A stretch of DNA of 64,000 nt, taken from the NCBI RefSeq assembly GCF_023516435.1, contig NZ_CP097332.1, positions 1,612,001-1,676,000 on the forward strand, written 5' to 3'. Of the stretch, positions 18,512 through 26,999 are shown in pieces. The first letter of the stretch is position 1. Every line of letters starts with the position of its first letter. This stretch comes from Jatrophihabitans telluris. GTDB lineage: Bacteria > Actinomycetota > Actinomycetes > Mycobacteriales > Jatrophihabitantaceae. Both the position numbers and the translations under genes were made by a program. Below the pieces are notes generated by a model that saw nothing but the letters and a program-made list of their open reading frames with translations, made no database searches and was not told where the DNA came from.

Positions 18512-20083
18512 ATGACTGCGGTGTCGTCGCCTTCCAGCCCGCCCGAATCGACCGCCCCGGCTCGGCCAGCCGGTCGCGAGGACGGCACCTTCGAGTCGGT
18601 CAACCCGGCCACCGGCGCGTCGCTGGGCCGATATGCCGTCGCCGATTCGGCCGAGGTCGACGACGTCGTGGCCCGGGCCAGGGACGGGGCCGTCTGGTGG
18701 CAGTCGCTGGGGGAGCCCGGGCGGCGAACGATTCTCCGACGGTGGCGTGCCGAACTGGTGGCCAGGTCCGACGAACTGGCGCGCCTGATTCACCTCGAGA
18801 ACGGCAAGACGATGGCCGACGCGGTCATCGAGGTCAGCATCGCGATCGCCCACCTGGACTGGGCCGCCCGGCACGCGCGCACGGTTCTCGGCAAGCGCCG
18901 TGTCAATCCAGGCGTCCTCGCCCCCAACCACGCAGCAACCGTGGAGTACCTGCCGTTCGGGGTCGTCGGCGTCATCGGTCCCTGGAACTACCCGGTGCAC
19001 ACGCCGATGGGTTCGATCTCCTATGCCCTTGCGGCCGGCAACGCGGTGGTCTTCAAGCCGAGCGAGTACACCCCGGGGATCGGGCAGTGGCTGGTCGATT
19101 CCTTCGCGCCGTTGGTCGAGGATCGCGCGGTGTTCGTCCTGGTCACCGGACTCGGCGCGACCGGGGCCGCGCTGTGCCGGGCCGGCATCGACAAGCTGGC
19201 CTTCACCGGTTCGGCCCGCACCGGCAAGCTGGTGATGGCGGCCTGTGCCGAGCATCTCACCCCCTGCCTGGTGGAGTGTGGCGGCAAGGATCCGATGATC
19301 GTGGCGGCCGACGCGAACCTCGACCTCGCGGTGGACCAAGCGCTCTGGGGTGCGATGTCCAACGGTGGTCAGACCTGCGCAGGCGTCGAGCGCGTCTACG
19401 TCGAGGCAGCGGTCTACGCCGACTTCGTCGAACGGGTGGCCGTGCGAGCTCGTCAACTCCGATCCGGCGGTGCCGGTGCCGGTGCCGGTGCCGGTGGCGG
19501 TGGCGCACACGATCATGTCCCGGACTACGGCCCGATCACGATGCCGGGCCAGCTCGAGGTCATCGCTCGGCACATCGATGCCGCCCTGGCTGACGGTGGG
19601 CGCGCGGTGGTCGGCGGCCCGAACTCGGTGCGCCCTCCGTACGTGGACCCGGTGGTGCTCGTGGACGTGCCGGCCGATTCGATCGCGGTCACCGAGGAGA
19701 CGTTCGGACCCACCGTCGTAGTGAGCCAGGTCGCCGATCTGGACGAGGCCGTACGACGGGCCAACTCCACGACCTACGGGCTCGGGGCTTCGGTCTTCAG
19801 CCGGCGCCAGGGCAGACAGGTCGCAGACCGGCTCGACGCGGGCATGGTGAGCATCAACTCCGTACTGACCTACGCCTCGATTCCGGGCCTGCCGTGGGGT
19901 GGCAGCAAGGACTCCGGCTTCGGGCGCATCCACGGCCCGGACGGGCTGCGGGAGTTCGCGCGTTCGCGAGCCGTCACGCGGGAGCGCTTCCCGATCCCGC
20001 TCAAGGTCACGAGTTTTGCCCGCGGCGAGAAGGCTATCGGGCAGTTACGGCAACTGGTTCGAGCCCGGTGGGGCCACCGCTGA
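18512..20083 (+). CDS. Aldehyde dehydrogenase family protein (succinate-semialdehyde dehydrogenase-like)
   Basis: NAD(P)-dependent oxidation of an aldehyde to the acid; 523 residues. WNYP (about 162-165) and the Rossmann region FTGSARTGKLV are present, with general-base Glu255 (LVECGGKDP) and nucleophile Cys289 (GGQTCAGVERVYVE). The closest remembered relatives are actinobacterial GabD2/betaine-aldehyde-type enzymes; substrate not certain. Residues about 320-333 are a Gly/Ala run (GGAGAGAGAGGGG) encoded by six GGTGCC/GGTGGC hexamers, where relatives have a short loop. First gene of a probable operon with the dehydrogenase and lyase downstream. Confidence 0.85.
   Translation: MTAVSSPSSPPESTAPARPAGREDGTFESVNPATGASLGRYAVADSAEVDDVVARARDGAVWWQSLGEPGRRTILRRWRAELVARSDELARLIHLENGKTMADAVIEVSIAIAHLDWAARHARTVLGKRRVNPGVLAPNHAATVEYLPFGVVGVIGPWNYPVHTPMGSISYALAAGNAVVFKPSEYTPGIGQWLVDSFAPLVEDRAVFVLVTGLGATGAALCRAGIDKLAFTGSARTGKLVMAACAEHLTPCLVECGGKDPMIVAADANLDLAVDQALWGAMSNGGQTCAGVERVYVEAAVYADFVERVAVRARQLRSGGAGAGAGAGGGGAHDHVPDYGPITMPGQLEVIARHIDAALADGGRAVVGGPNSVRPPYVDPVVLVDVPADSIAVTEETFGPTVVVSQVADLDEAVRRANSTTYGLGASVFSRRQGRQVADRLDAGMVSINSVLTYASIPGLPWGGSKDSGFGRIHGPDGLREFARSRAVTRERFPIPLKVTSFARGEKAIGQLRQLVRARWGHR
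19469..19504 (+). repeat. Hexanucleotide repeat inside the aldehyde dehydrogenase gene
   Basis: Four GGTGCC units followed by two GGTGGC units, all in frame, encoding a GAGAGAGAGGGG-like loop before the conserved GPIT segment. Copy-number change would alter loop length without shifting the frame. Confidence 0.85.
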
Positions 20084-20188
20084 GACCGTGTGACTAGTAC
20101 CCCACCGAACGGCGTGCCTCGAGTCGGCCGGTTACCGTCAGCTCGGAGCGTGACGCAACTGTCCCGGTCAGGAAGGGTGATCTCGGCG

Positions 20189-21961
20189 ATGACGCGAGAG
20201 TTCAAGCGAGTCGGTGTGGTCGGGCTCGGCACCATGGGCGCCGGGATCGTCGAGGTGTTCGCCCGTCAAGGCCTTCAGGTCGTCGCCGTCGACCGCGACG
20301 AGGAGGCCGTCACCCGCGGCCGGGGACATCTGCAGACCTCGACCGGTCGGGCCGTGGCCCGCGGCAAGCTCACCGAGCAGGATGCGGCCACCCTGGTCGA
20401 TCGGGTCAGCTTCAACACCGAACTCAAGGCAATGGCTGATGTCGACCTCGTCGTCGAGGCCGTGCCGGAAAACCTCGATCTGAAAAGGTCGATCTTCGCC
20501 GCGCTGGACGAGATATGTCCGCCCGAGACGATCCTGGCCACCAACACCTCGTCCTTGTCGGTCACCGAGATCGCCGTCGCGACGGGGCGTCCGGGCAAGG
20601 TCGTCGGGCTGCACTTCTTCAATCCCGCGCCGGTGATGAAGCTCGTCGAGATCGTCCGCAGCGTGGTCACCGAGCCCGACGTCGTCGCCGACATCGAAGC
20701 GTTCGCCGCTGCGCTCGGCAAGACGGACGTGACCATCGGCGATCGGGCCGGGTTCATCGCCAACGCCCTGCTGTTCGGCTATCTCAACCACGCCGCGGCA
20801 ATGTACGAATCCCACTACGCCAGCCGCGAGGACATCGACGCGTCGATGAAGCTCGGTTGCGGGTTGCCCATGGGTCCACTGGCCTTGCTCGACCTGATCG
20901 GTCTGGACACCGCGTACGAGATCCTCGACACGATGTACAAGCAATCGCGCGACCGGTTGCATGCACCGACCCCGATCTTCAAGCAGATGATCACCGCGGG
21001 CCTGCTCGGCCGTAAGACGGGCCGCGGCTTCTACAGCTACGAGAAGGCCGACTCGCCCGTCGTGATCGCCGATCCGCAGACACCGAGCAGCGAACCGCTG
21101 TCCGGCGGGCGAACGGTCGACTCGGTCGGGGTGGTCGGCTCTGGCACCATGGCGACCGGCATCGTCGAGGTGCTGGCCAAGGCGGGTCTGGACGTGCACT
21201 ACGTCGCCCGGGGCGCGGACAAGGTGGCCAGGGTCCGCAACGCCGTCGAGCGATCGACTGCGAAAGCCGTTGAGCGCGGCAAGATGTCGCCTGCCGATCG
21301 CGACGGGGCATTGAGCCACATCAGCGGTTCGAGCGAGCTCGCCGATCTCGCTCAGGTCGACCTGGTCGTCGAGGCCGTGGTCGAGGATCTGTCGGTGAAG
21401 CGGCTGCTGTTTGCCGAGCTCGATGCGGTGTGCAAGCCCGGCGCCGTTCTGGCCACCACGACGTCCTCGCTGCCGGTCATCGAGTGCGCCGCGGCCACCA
21501 GCCGTCCGGGCGAGGTCATCGGAATGCACTTCTTCAACCCGGCAGCCGTCATGAAGCTGGTCGAGGTCGTCAGCACGGTGGCCACCGAGGCCGAGGTGGA
21601 GACCACCGTGCTGCAGTTGACCGCAAGGATCGGCAAGCACGCCGTCCGGTGCGGGGACCGGGCCGGTTTCATCGTCAACGCCTTGCTGTTTCCGTACCTC
21701 AACGACGCGGTGCGCATGCTGGAGGCGCACTACGCCACCAGTGAGGACATCGACTCGGCCATGAAGGTCGGCTGCGGCTACCCGATGGGCCCGTTCGAGC
21801 TTCTGGACGTCGTGGGCCTGGACGTCTCACTGGCCATTCAGCGGGTGCTCTACCTGGAGTTCCGCGAGCCGGGCTTCGCCCCCGCGCCGTTGCTGGAGCA
21901 TCTCGTCACGGCCGGCCGGTTGGGGCGCAAGACCGGCAAGGGCTTCCGCGAATACGCTTGA
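20189..21961 (+). CDS. Fused tandem 3-hydroxyacyl-CoA dehydrogenase (3-hydroxybutyryl-CoA dehydrogenase type)
   Basis: 590 residues made of two complete dehydrogenase units of about 290 each. Unit 1: Rossmann GVVGLGTMGAG near the N-terminus, NTSSLSVTEIA, GLHFFNPAPVMKLVE (catalytic His), GFIANALLFGYLN. Unit 2 (from about 308): GVVGSGTMATG, TTSSLPVIECA, GMHFFNPAAVMKLVE, GFIVNALLFPYLN. Both keep the catalytic His-Glu pair, so both may be active. Likely reaction: (S)-3-hydroxybutyryl-CoA to/from acetoacetyl-CoA. The ATG at 20189 follows GGAAGGG; the longer frame from 20090 has no family similarity. The lyase gene follows after 3 bases. Confidence 0.9.
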   Translation: MTREFKRVGVVGLGTMGAGIVEVFARQGLQVVAVDRDEEAVTRGRGHLQTSTGRAVARGKLTEQDAATLVDRVSFNTELKAMADVDLVVEAVPENLDLKRSIFAALDEICPPETILATNTSSLSVTEIAVATGRPGKVVGLHFFNPAPVMKLVEIVRSVVTEPDVVADIEAFAAALGKTDVTIGDRAGFIANALLFGYLNHAAAMYESHYASREDIDASMKLGCGLPMGPLALLDLIGLDTAYEILDTMYKQSRDRLHAPTPIFKQMITAGLLGRKTGRGFYSYEKADSPVVIADPQTPSSEPLSGGRTVDSVGVVGSGTMATGIVEVLAKAGLDVHYVARGADKVARVRNAVERSTAKAVERGKMSPADRDGALSHISGSSELADLAQVDLVVEAVVEDLSVKRLLFAELDAVCKPGAVLATTTSSLPVIECAAATSRPGEVIGMHFFNPAAVMKLVEVVSTVATEAEVETTVLQLTARIGKHAVRCGDRAGFIVNALLFPYLNDAVRMLEAHYATSEDIDSAMKVGCGYPMGPFELLDVVGLDVSLAIQRVLYLEFREPGFAPAPLLEHLVTAGRLGRKTGKGFREYA

Positions 21962-21964
21962 GTC

Positions 21965-22897
21965 ATGTCCGCACGACAACTGCCTGATCAGATCGGCTGG
22001 GACGGGTTACCCGAGCGGGTGACCATCTGTGAGGTCGGTCCCCGCGACGGCTTGCAGAACGAGTCCGGCGTCGTCGACCTCGCGGTGAAGCTGGAGTTCC
22101 TCGATCGGCTGGCCGACGCTGGTCACACCCTGATCGAGGCCACCAGCTTCGTGCACCCCGCCTGGGTCCCGCAGCTGGCCGATGCCCAAGAGCTGCTGGC
22201 CAAACTCGATCGGCGTCCCGGTGTTCGATACCCCGTCCTGGTTCCCAACGCGACCGGTCTGGACCGTGCTCTGGCGGCCGGCGTCGAGCAGATCGCGATC
22301 TTCGGCAGCGCTACCGAGACCTTCGCCCGCAAGAACCTGAACCGGTCCCGGAGCGAGTCCGTGGCCATGTTCGCGCCCGTCGTGAGCCGGGCTCGCGCGG
22401 AGGGACTGGCCGTGCGGGCTTACCTGTCGATGTGTTTCGGCGATCCGTGGGAGGGCCGGGTGCCACTTCGGCAGGTAGCCGACGCTGCCGGGGAACTGAT
22501 GGCGCTGGGGTGCACCGAGCTCAGCGTGGGTGACACCATCGGGGTCGCGACACCGGGGCAGGTCCGTGCCCTGCTGGCGATGCTGTCCGGGGACGGGATC
22601 GATCTCGACCAGGTGGCGGTCCACTTCCACGACACCTACGGCCAAGCGCTGGCCAACACGCTGGCCGCGTTGCAATGCGGTGTGCACATCGTCGACGCGT
22701 CGGCCGGCGGCCTGGGTGGCTGCCCGTACGCCGAGAGCGCGACCGGCAACCTGGCGACCGAGGATCTCCTCTGGCAACTCGACGGTCTGGGCGTGCAGAC
22801 GGGTGTCGACCTGGACAAGCTGGTCAGCACCAGCGTCTGGATGGCCGAACGCCTGGGGCGCCCGAGCCCGTCGCGCGTCGTGCAGGCCTTGGGCTGA
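21965..22897 (+). CDS. Hydroxymethylglutaryl-CoA lyase-like enzyme
   Basis: 310-residue DRE-TIM metallolyase. EVGPRDGLQNE (about 21-31) carries the metal/catalytic residues, SVGDTIGVATPGQV is the barrel motif with the second Asp, HFHDTYGQAL gives the metal-binding His pair, and the G-loop GGLGGCPYA holds catalytic Cys253. Cleaves HMG-CoA to acetoacetate and acetyl-CoA, the last step of leucine degradation; related 3-hydroxy-3-methylacyl-CoA substrates cannot be excluded. It starts 3 bases after the fused dehydrogenase, so the two are co-translated. Confidence 0.9.
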   Translation: MSARQLPDQIGWDGLPERVTICEVGPRDGLQNESGVVDLAVKLEFLDRLADAGHTLIEATSFVHPAWVPQLADAQELLAKLDRRPGVRYPVLVPNATGLDRALAAGVEQIAIFGSATETFARKNLNRSRSESVAMFAPVVSRARAEGLAVRAYLSMCFGDPWEGRVPLRQVADAAGELMALGCTELSVGDTIGVATPGQVRALLAMLSGDGIDLDQVAVHFHDTYGQALANTLAALQCGVHIVDASAGGLGGCPYAESATGNLATEDLLWQLDGLGVQTGVDLDKLVSTSVWMAERLGRPSPSRVVQALG

Positions 22898-22920
22898 TCT
22901 CCGGCCGGTTCGAGGCTGAC

Positions 22921-22926
22921 TAACCT
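22921..22926 (+). promoter_or_regulatory. -10 box for leaderless gene at 22933
   Basis: TAACCT ending 6 bases before the GTG start; no ribosome-binding site between. Confidence 0.5.
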
Positions 22927-22932
22927 GGTGGG

Positions 22933-23292
22933 GTGCCGCGCCGGAACCACTCAGCTCGATCCTCCGCCCGGTCGACACGGGAGTCCGGCAGACAGCACGG
23001 TGCCGCGGGCCCCGACGGCGGCCGTCCCAGTGCCTTCGACCAACGCACCGAGTCCTGGCGGGGTGAGCAGTACGTGGTGCGGGCAGTCACGGGCTCCGGA
23101 TCAGCGGGCCCGTATCGATGCCCGGGATGTGACCAGGTTCTGGCGGCGGGCGTCGCGCACATCGTGGCGTGGCCGGCCCACCACGACGATGCCGCGGACC
23201 GCCGGCACTGGCACAGCGCCTGCTGGGCGGCGCGGGCCGCGCGCGGTCCGGATGTCCTGCGCTCGCGCAATGCTCCGCGCTACGGCCGGTGA
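22933..23292 (+). CDS. Small actinobacterial zinc-ribbon-like protein, function unknown
   Basis: 119 residues. Basic, low-complexity N-terminus (1-35) then a compact domain: QRTESWRGEQYVVRAVTG, CPGCDQVLAAGVAHIVAWP, RRHWHSACW. The CxxC plus HWHxxC arrangement suggests one bound zinc. Similar proteins are common in actinobacteria, often labelled ATP/GTP-binding without evidence; no P-loop is present here. The GTG start is supported by the -10 at 22921. Convergent with the exporter gene, 7 bases between stops. Confidence 0.65.
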   Translation: MPRRNHSARSSARSTRESGRQHGAAGPDGGRPSAFDQRTESWRGEQYVVRAVTGSGSAGPYRCPGCDQVLAAGVAHIVAWPAHHDDAADRRHWHSACWAARAARGPDVLRSRNAPRYGR

Positions 23293-23299
23293 CAGGCCC

Positions 23300-24502
23300 T
23301 CAGCGCGCGGCCTGACGTGGCAGGACGACCTCGCGCAGGATCAGGGTGATCACGGCGACCAGTGGGATCGACACGAGGAAGCCGATCACGCCGAACAGGG
23401 TGTAGCCCGCCAACGCGCCGACGACCGCCGCGGCCGGACTGATCCGGACGTCGCGGTGCAGCAGCCTCGGGTAGAGCCAGATGCGCTGCGCGGTGTACCA
23501 GGCCAGTAGGAAGACGACCGTCGCGATACCCGAGGCCGTCGACTCCAGAAACACGACCGTGGCCACGACGGCGGTGGCCAGCACCTGGCCGACCAGCGGC
23601 GCGATCTCGAGCACCGCGACGATGAAGGCGAGCGCGAACGGGTACGGGACCCGGATGGTCCAGAAGAACACCAGGCTCACCAACCCCGAACAGAGCGCCA
23701 ACCCGGCCGTGCCGATGACGTACCGGCCGATCTGCAGCACGATCTTGTCGCCGATCCCGCGAACCCGGGCCCGGCGGGAAGCCGGCGACAACCGGTAGGC
23801 GAAACCGGTGATGTCGCGCAGGTACAGCAGGAAATACAGGGTGAGCACGCCGAGGGAGAAGACTTCGAAGATGGTGGTGGCCACCGTCGATCCCACCGAG
23901 AACAGGTTGGTCGCCAACTGCTGGATCAGCTTGGAGTCCTGCAGGTACTTCTGGATCGAGGTCAGGAGGCCGAAGCGGCGGTCGAGCTCGGCGATCCGCT
24001 GATTGTGTTGCAGCTGAGTGACGTAGTGGGGCAGCTGGTCGACGAACGTGGTCGTCTGCGAGACCAGCGGGGGAACGACGGCCAGACCGAGTCCGGTCAG
24101 GAACAGCACGGCCGTGAGGAAGACGGCGGCGACCGACAGGCCCCGGGGGAGCCCCCACGACTCGACCTTGCGGACAGCGGGATCGAGACCGGCGGCCAGG
24201 AACAGCGACAGAGCGATGAGGATCAGCGTGTGCTGGCCCTGTTCCAGGGCGCGGAACAGCAGGTAGGCGAACCCGAAACCGATGGCCGCGGTCAGGCCCA
24301 GCCGGAACGGAGAGTAGGTCGCGAACTGGCGGCCGCGGGTCGGGCGGTAGGTGGCCAGTGGGTCGGTGCGTCCCGGCAAGCCTGTTGCGGTACTCGAGCC
24401 CGGGGGGCCGGCTGCGCCAGCACCCACGGGCGCGGGGCTCTCCTGAGCGGCTGCGCTGTCCCGCGCTGCCGAGACCGCGCCCGGACCGGCGGGTTCGATC
24501 AC
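23300..24502 (-). CDS. AI-2E family transporter (PerM/YhhT type)
   Basis: 400-residue polytopic membrane protein with about 7-8 helices. Its N-terminal 50 residues are cytosolic and Ala/Pro/Gly rich. The conserved parts of the AI-2 exporter superfamily are seen: RALEQGQHTLILIALSLFLAAGLDPAV near the first helices and, at the C-terminus, the GALAGYTLFGVIGFLVSIPLVAVITLILREV segment. Substrate unknown; some members export AI-2, others are Na+/H+ antiporters. Its start overlaps the upstream DivIVA-like gene stop by 4 bases, so they form an operon. Confidence 0.85.
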   Translation of the reverse strand: MIEPAGPGAVSAARDSAAAQESPAPVGAGAAGPPGSSTATGLPGRTDPLATYRPTRGRQFATYSPFRLGLTAAIGFGFAYLLFRALEQGQHTLILIALSLFLAAGLDPAVRKVESWGLPRGLSVAAVFLTAVLFLTGLGLAVVPPLVSQTTTFVDQLPHYVTQLQHNQRIAELDRRFGLLTSIQKYLQDSKLIQQLATNLFSVGSTVATTIFEVFSLGVLTLYFLLYLRDITGFAYRLSPASRRARVRGIGDKIVLQIGRYVIGTAGLALCSGLVSLVFFWTIRVPYPFALAFIVAVLEIAPLVGQVLATAVVATVVFLESTASGIATVVFLLAWYTAQRIWLYPRLLHRDVRISPAAAVVGALAGYTLFGVIGFLVSIPLVAVITLILREVVLPRQAAR

Positions 24503-25416
24503 GAAGCGGTCGTTCCGGCCGTAGGCGGCACGCTGGCTGCGACAACGGCCGCGAGACGCTCGTGCAGTGCGCTGAGCTGGGTGTGGATCCCGATCCGCTC
24601 GTGGTCGAGCCGGTCGACCTCGGCCTGCGCGGCGGCAATCAGCGCGTCGGCGCGAGCCTCGGCCGCCTCATAGTCGGCCTGGGCCTGCTCCTCGGCCTTC
24701 GTCCGGCGGGCGCGCTGGGTGAGTTCGAAATCCTCCTCCGCGGTCGCGCGTCGCTGCGACGAGAGCTGGTCGGCATCGGCCCGCGCCCGCGCTGACGTGC
24801 GGTCCAGCTCGGCCCGCTCGGCGTCGGCGGCCTCGCGCCTGGCGGCCGTCTCCGCCTCGAAGGCGCTTGCTCGGGAGGCGATCTGGGTGGCCGCGCGCTC
24901 CAGCTCGCTCCTGGCCTGGGCCCTGGCCTGAGCCAGCTTCTGGTCGGCCTCGGCCGAGCGCTGCGCCGCGGCGGCGGTCAGCCGCTGCTGCTCGGCGGCA
25001 GCCTCGCCGCGTACTCGCTCGGCGTCGGCACGCGCGGCGCCCAGCACCCGCTCGGCTTCGACCTCGGCCGCGCGGCGGATCTGAGCCGCTTCCTCGTTGG
25101 CCAGCTGCAGCATGTCCCGAATGCGGTCCGAGACGTTGGTGGGGTTGAGCTCAGCAGCCTTGGCGGCCCGGGCGGCGCTGTCGGCCTCACGCTTGAGCGA
25201 CTCGATGTGCGCGGCGTTGCTCGCCAGCTGGGCGGCCCGGTCGGCACTGGTGGCCAACGCCGCTTCGCGGGCGGCCGAGATCTCGGCGATCTCCGCCTCG
25301 GCGCGGGCGACATACTCGTCTACCTGGCGGCGGTCGTAGCCGCGCATCCCCACGTCGAAGTGTGGGACGTCGTCGCCGAGCAGGGGCAGGAGTTCGGTGC
25401 TGTTGTCTGCTGCCAT
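24499..25416 (-). CDS. DivIVA-domain coiled-coil protein
   Basis: 305 residues. Residues about 18-40 (FDVGMRGYDRRQVDEYVARAEAEI) match the membrane-curvature-sensing DivIVA N-terminal motif. The rest is almost continuous Ala/Glu/Arg coiled coil to about 290. Such proteins act as polar or septal scaffolds; this one is distinct from a full Wag31 because it lacks the usual linker and C-terminal domain. Coupled to the exporter gene by a 4-base overlap, which suggests that it positions or organises that transporter (inference). Confidence 0.75.
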   Translation of the reverse strand: MAADNSTELLPLLGDDVPHFDVGMRGYDRRQVDEYVARAEAEIAEISAAREAALATSADRAAQLASNAAHIESLKREADSAARAAKAAELNPTNVSDRIRDMLQLANEEAAQIRRAAEVEAERVLGAARADAERVRGEAAAEQQRLTAAAAQRSAEADQKLAQARAQARSELERAATQIASRASAFEAETAARREAADAERAELDRTSARARADADQLSSQRRATAEEDFELTQRARRTKAEEQAQADYEAAEARADALIAAAQAEVDRLDHERIGIHTQLSALHERLAAVVAASVPPTAGTTAS

Positions 25417-25501
25417 GCCTCAATGGTCGCATGCAGGCCTGACCAAATCAGGCGTGCTTGCCGGTGTGTTCATCAGGGTTCATTCAGAACCCCGGCGAGG
25501 A

Positions 25502-26845
25502 TCAGGCGCCCCGGAAGCGATTGATTGCCTGCAGGTGGCGGGCCCGGAACTCGTGGTCGAGCACTCCGAGCCCTTCGGACGCGGCCAGGCAGAGCACGCC
25601 GACCTTGCCCTGATGCAGGTTGCGATGGACGTCGTAGGCCGCCTGACCGGTCTCGGCGAGCGGGTAGACCCTCGATACGGTCGGGTGGATCGCGCCTTTC
25701 GCGACGAGCCGGTTCGCCTCCCATGACTCCTTGTAGTTGGCGAAGTGGGAACCGACGATTCGCTTGAGGTTCATCCAGAGGTAGCGATTGTCGTACTCGT
25801 GCCAGAAGCCCGAGGTCGAGGCGCACGTCACGATGGTGCCGCCGCGTTTGGCCACGTAGACCGAAGCCCCGAAGGTCTCGCGCCCCGGATGCTCGAACAC
25901 GATGTCCGGGTCCTCGCCTCCGGTCAGTTCCCGGATCTTGGCGCCCAGTCGCTTCCACTCCCGCGGATCCTGGGTGTTGTTCTCGGACCAGAAGCGGTAA
26001 CCCTCCGCGCTGCGGTCGATGATGAGTTCGGCTCCCATCCGGCGGCACAGCTCCGCTTTCTCGGGCGAGGACACCACACAGACCGGGATCGCGCCGCCGT
26101 TGAGGGCGAACTGGGTCGCATAGCCCCCCAGGCCACCGGATGCTCCCCAGATCAGCACGACGTCGCCCTGCTTCATCCCGGCGCCGTTGTGGCTGACCAG
26201 CTGGCGGTATGCGGTCGAGTTCACCAGGCCGGGGGAGGCCGCCTCCTCCCACGTCAGGTGCTCGGGCTTGGGCATCAGCTGATTCGACTTCACCAGAGCC
26301 AGTTCGGCCAGGCCGCCGAAGTTCGTCTCGAATCCCCAGATGCGCTGCTGCGGATCCATCATCGTGTCGTCGTGTCCTTGCGGATCCTCCAGTTCGACCG
26401 AGAGGCAGTGCGCCACGACCCGGTCACCGACCCGCCACCTGGTGACCCCCGGGCCGACCGCCAGCACCACGCCGGACAGGTCCGAACCCACGACGTGATA
26501 AGGCCGATCGTGTTTCTGGGCCAGGCTGGAGGACTTGCCGTAGCGCTGCAGGAAACTGAAGGTCGACACCGGTTCGAAGATCGAGGTCCATACCGTGTTG
26601 TAGTTGATCGCGCTGGCCATCACCGCGATGAGGGCCTCACCCGGGCCGATCTCGGGAGTCGGTACCGGTTGCAGGTGCAGCGACTTTCGCGGGTCCTTGT
26701 CCTTGGTGTCCAGGCCGGCGAACATGTCCACCTCATCGGCGCGGACGACGACGCCCTGATAGCGGTCGGGCACCCCTACCGCGGCGACGGCCGCGGGCTC
26801 GTTCGAAGCGATGGCAGCGCGGATCTGGTCGGCGAAATCGGCCAC
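25502..26845 (-). CDS. ccrA: Crotonyl-CoA carboxylase/reductase
   Basis: NADPH-dependent reductive carboxylation of crotonyl-CoA to (2S)-ethylmalonyl-CoA, the key step of the ethylmalonyl-CoA pathway and a supplier of polyketide extender units. 447 residues, the same length I recall for Streptomyces Ccr. MDR fold: KDPRKSLHL, MASAINYNTVWTSIFEP, HVVGSDLSGVV, then the NADPH-binding WGASGGLGGYATQFAL and the CO2-site segment HPGRETFGASVYV; ends LQAINRFRGA. The GTG at 26845 has AGAGGAG 8 bases upstream; the GTG at 26881 is less likely. It is transcribed from a leader of about 80 bases with the operator module at 26933. Confidence 0.95.
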   Translation of the reverse strand: MADFADQIRAAIASNEPAAVAAVGVPDRYQGVVVRADEVDMFAGLDTKDKDPRKSLHLQPVPTPEIGPGEALIAVMASAINYNTVWTSIFEPVSTFSFLQRYGKSSSLAQKHDRPYHVVGSDLSGVVLAVGPGVTRWRVGDRVVAHCLSVELEDPQGHDDTMMDPQQRIWGFETNFGGLAELALVKSNQLMPKPEHLTWEEAASPGLVNSTAYRQLVSHNGAGMKQGDVVLIWGASGGLGGYATQFALNGGAIPVCVVSSPEKAELCRRMGAELIIDRSAEGYRFWSENNTQDPREWKRLGAKIRELTGGEDPDIVFEHPGRETFGASVYVAKRGGTIVTCASTSGFWHEYDNRYLWMNLKRIVGSHFANYKESWEANRLVAKGAIHPTVSRVYPLAETGQAAYDVHRNLHQGKVGVLCLAASEGLGVLDHEFRARHLQAINRFRGA

Positions 26846-26932
26846 GATGGCGGGCTCCTCTACAGGCTCTGGCGCGGGCACGGCGTCCCGCCGGAAACGC
26901 GGATGGTCATGAGCGACGAGCGGATGTTGCGA

Positions 26933-26952
26933 CGAGGTTACTGATCAGTAGC
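26933..26952 (-). promoter_or_regulatory. Operator/-10 module of ccr
   Basis: On the minus strand GCTACTGATCAGTAACCTCG: a perfect 12-bp palindrome (TACTGATCAGTA, 26939-26950) fused to the -10 TAACCT (plus-strand positions 26935-26940). It matches the module at 18488-18507 at 18 of 20 positions. It lies about 90 bases upstream of the ccr start codon. Confidence 0.6.
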
Positions 26953-26999
26953 TTGGCCGTCCGGACGAGGTGACCCGCTCCACACCCGGGCGCGAGCCG

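Noticed and set aside
18410-19933. 507-codon minus-strand frame over the aldehyde dehydrogenase gene
   Set aside because: Shadow frame; the plus-strand gene has catalytic Cys and Glu and a promoter.
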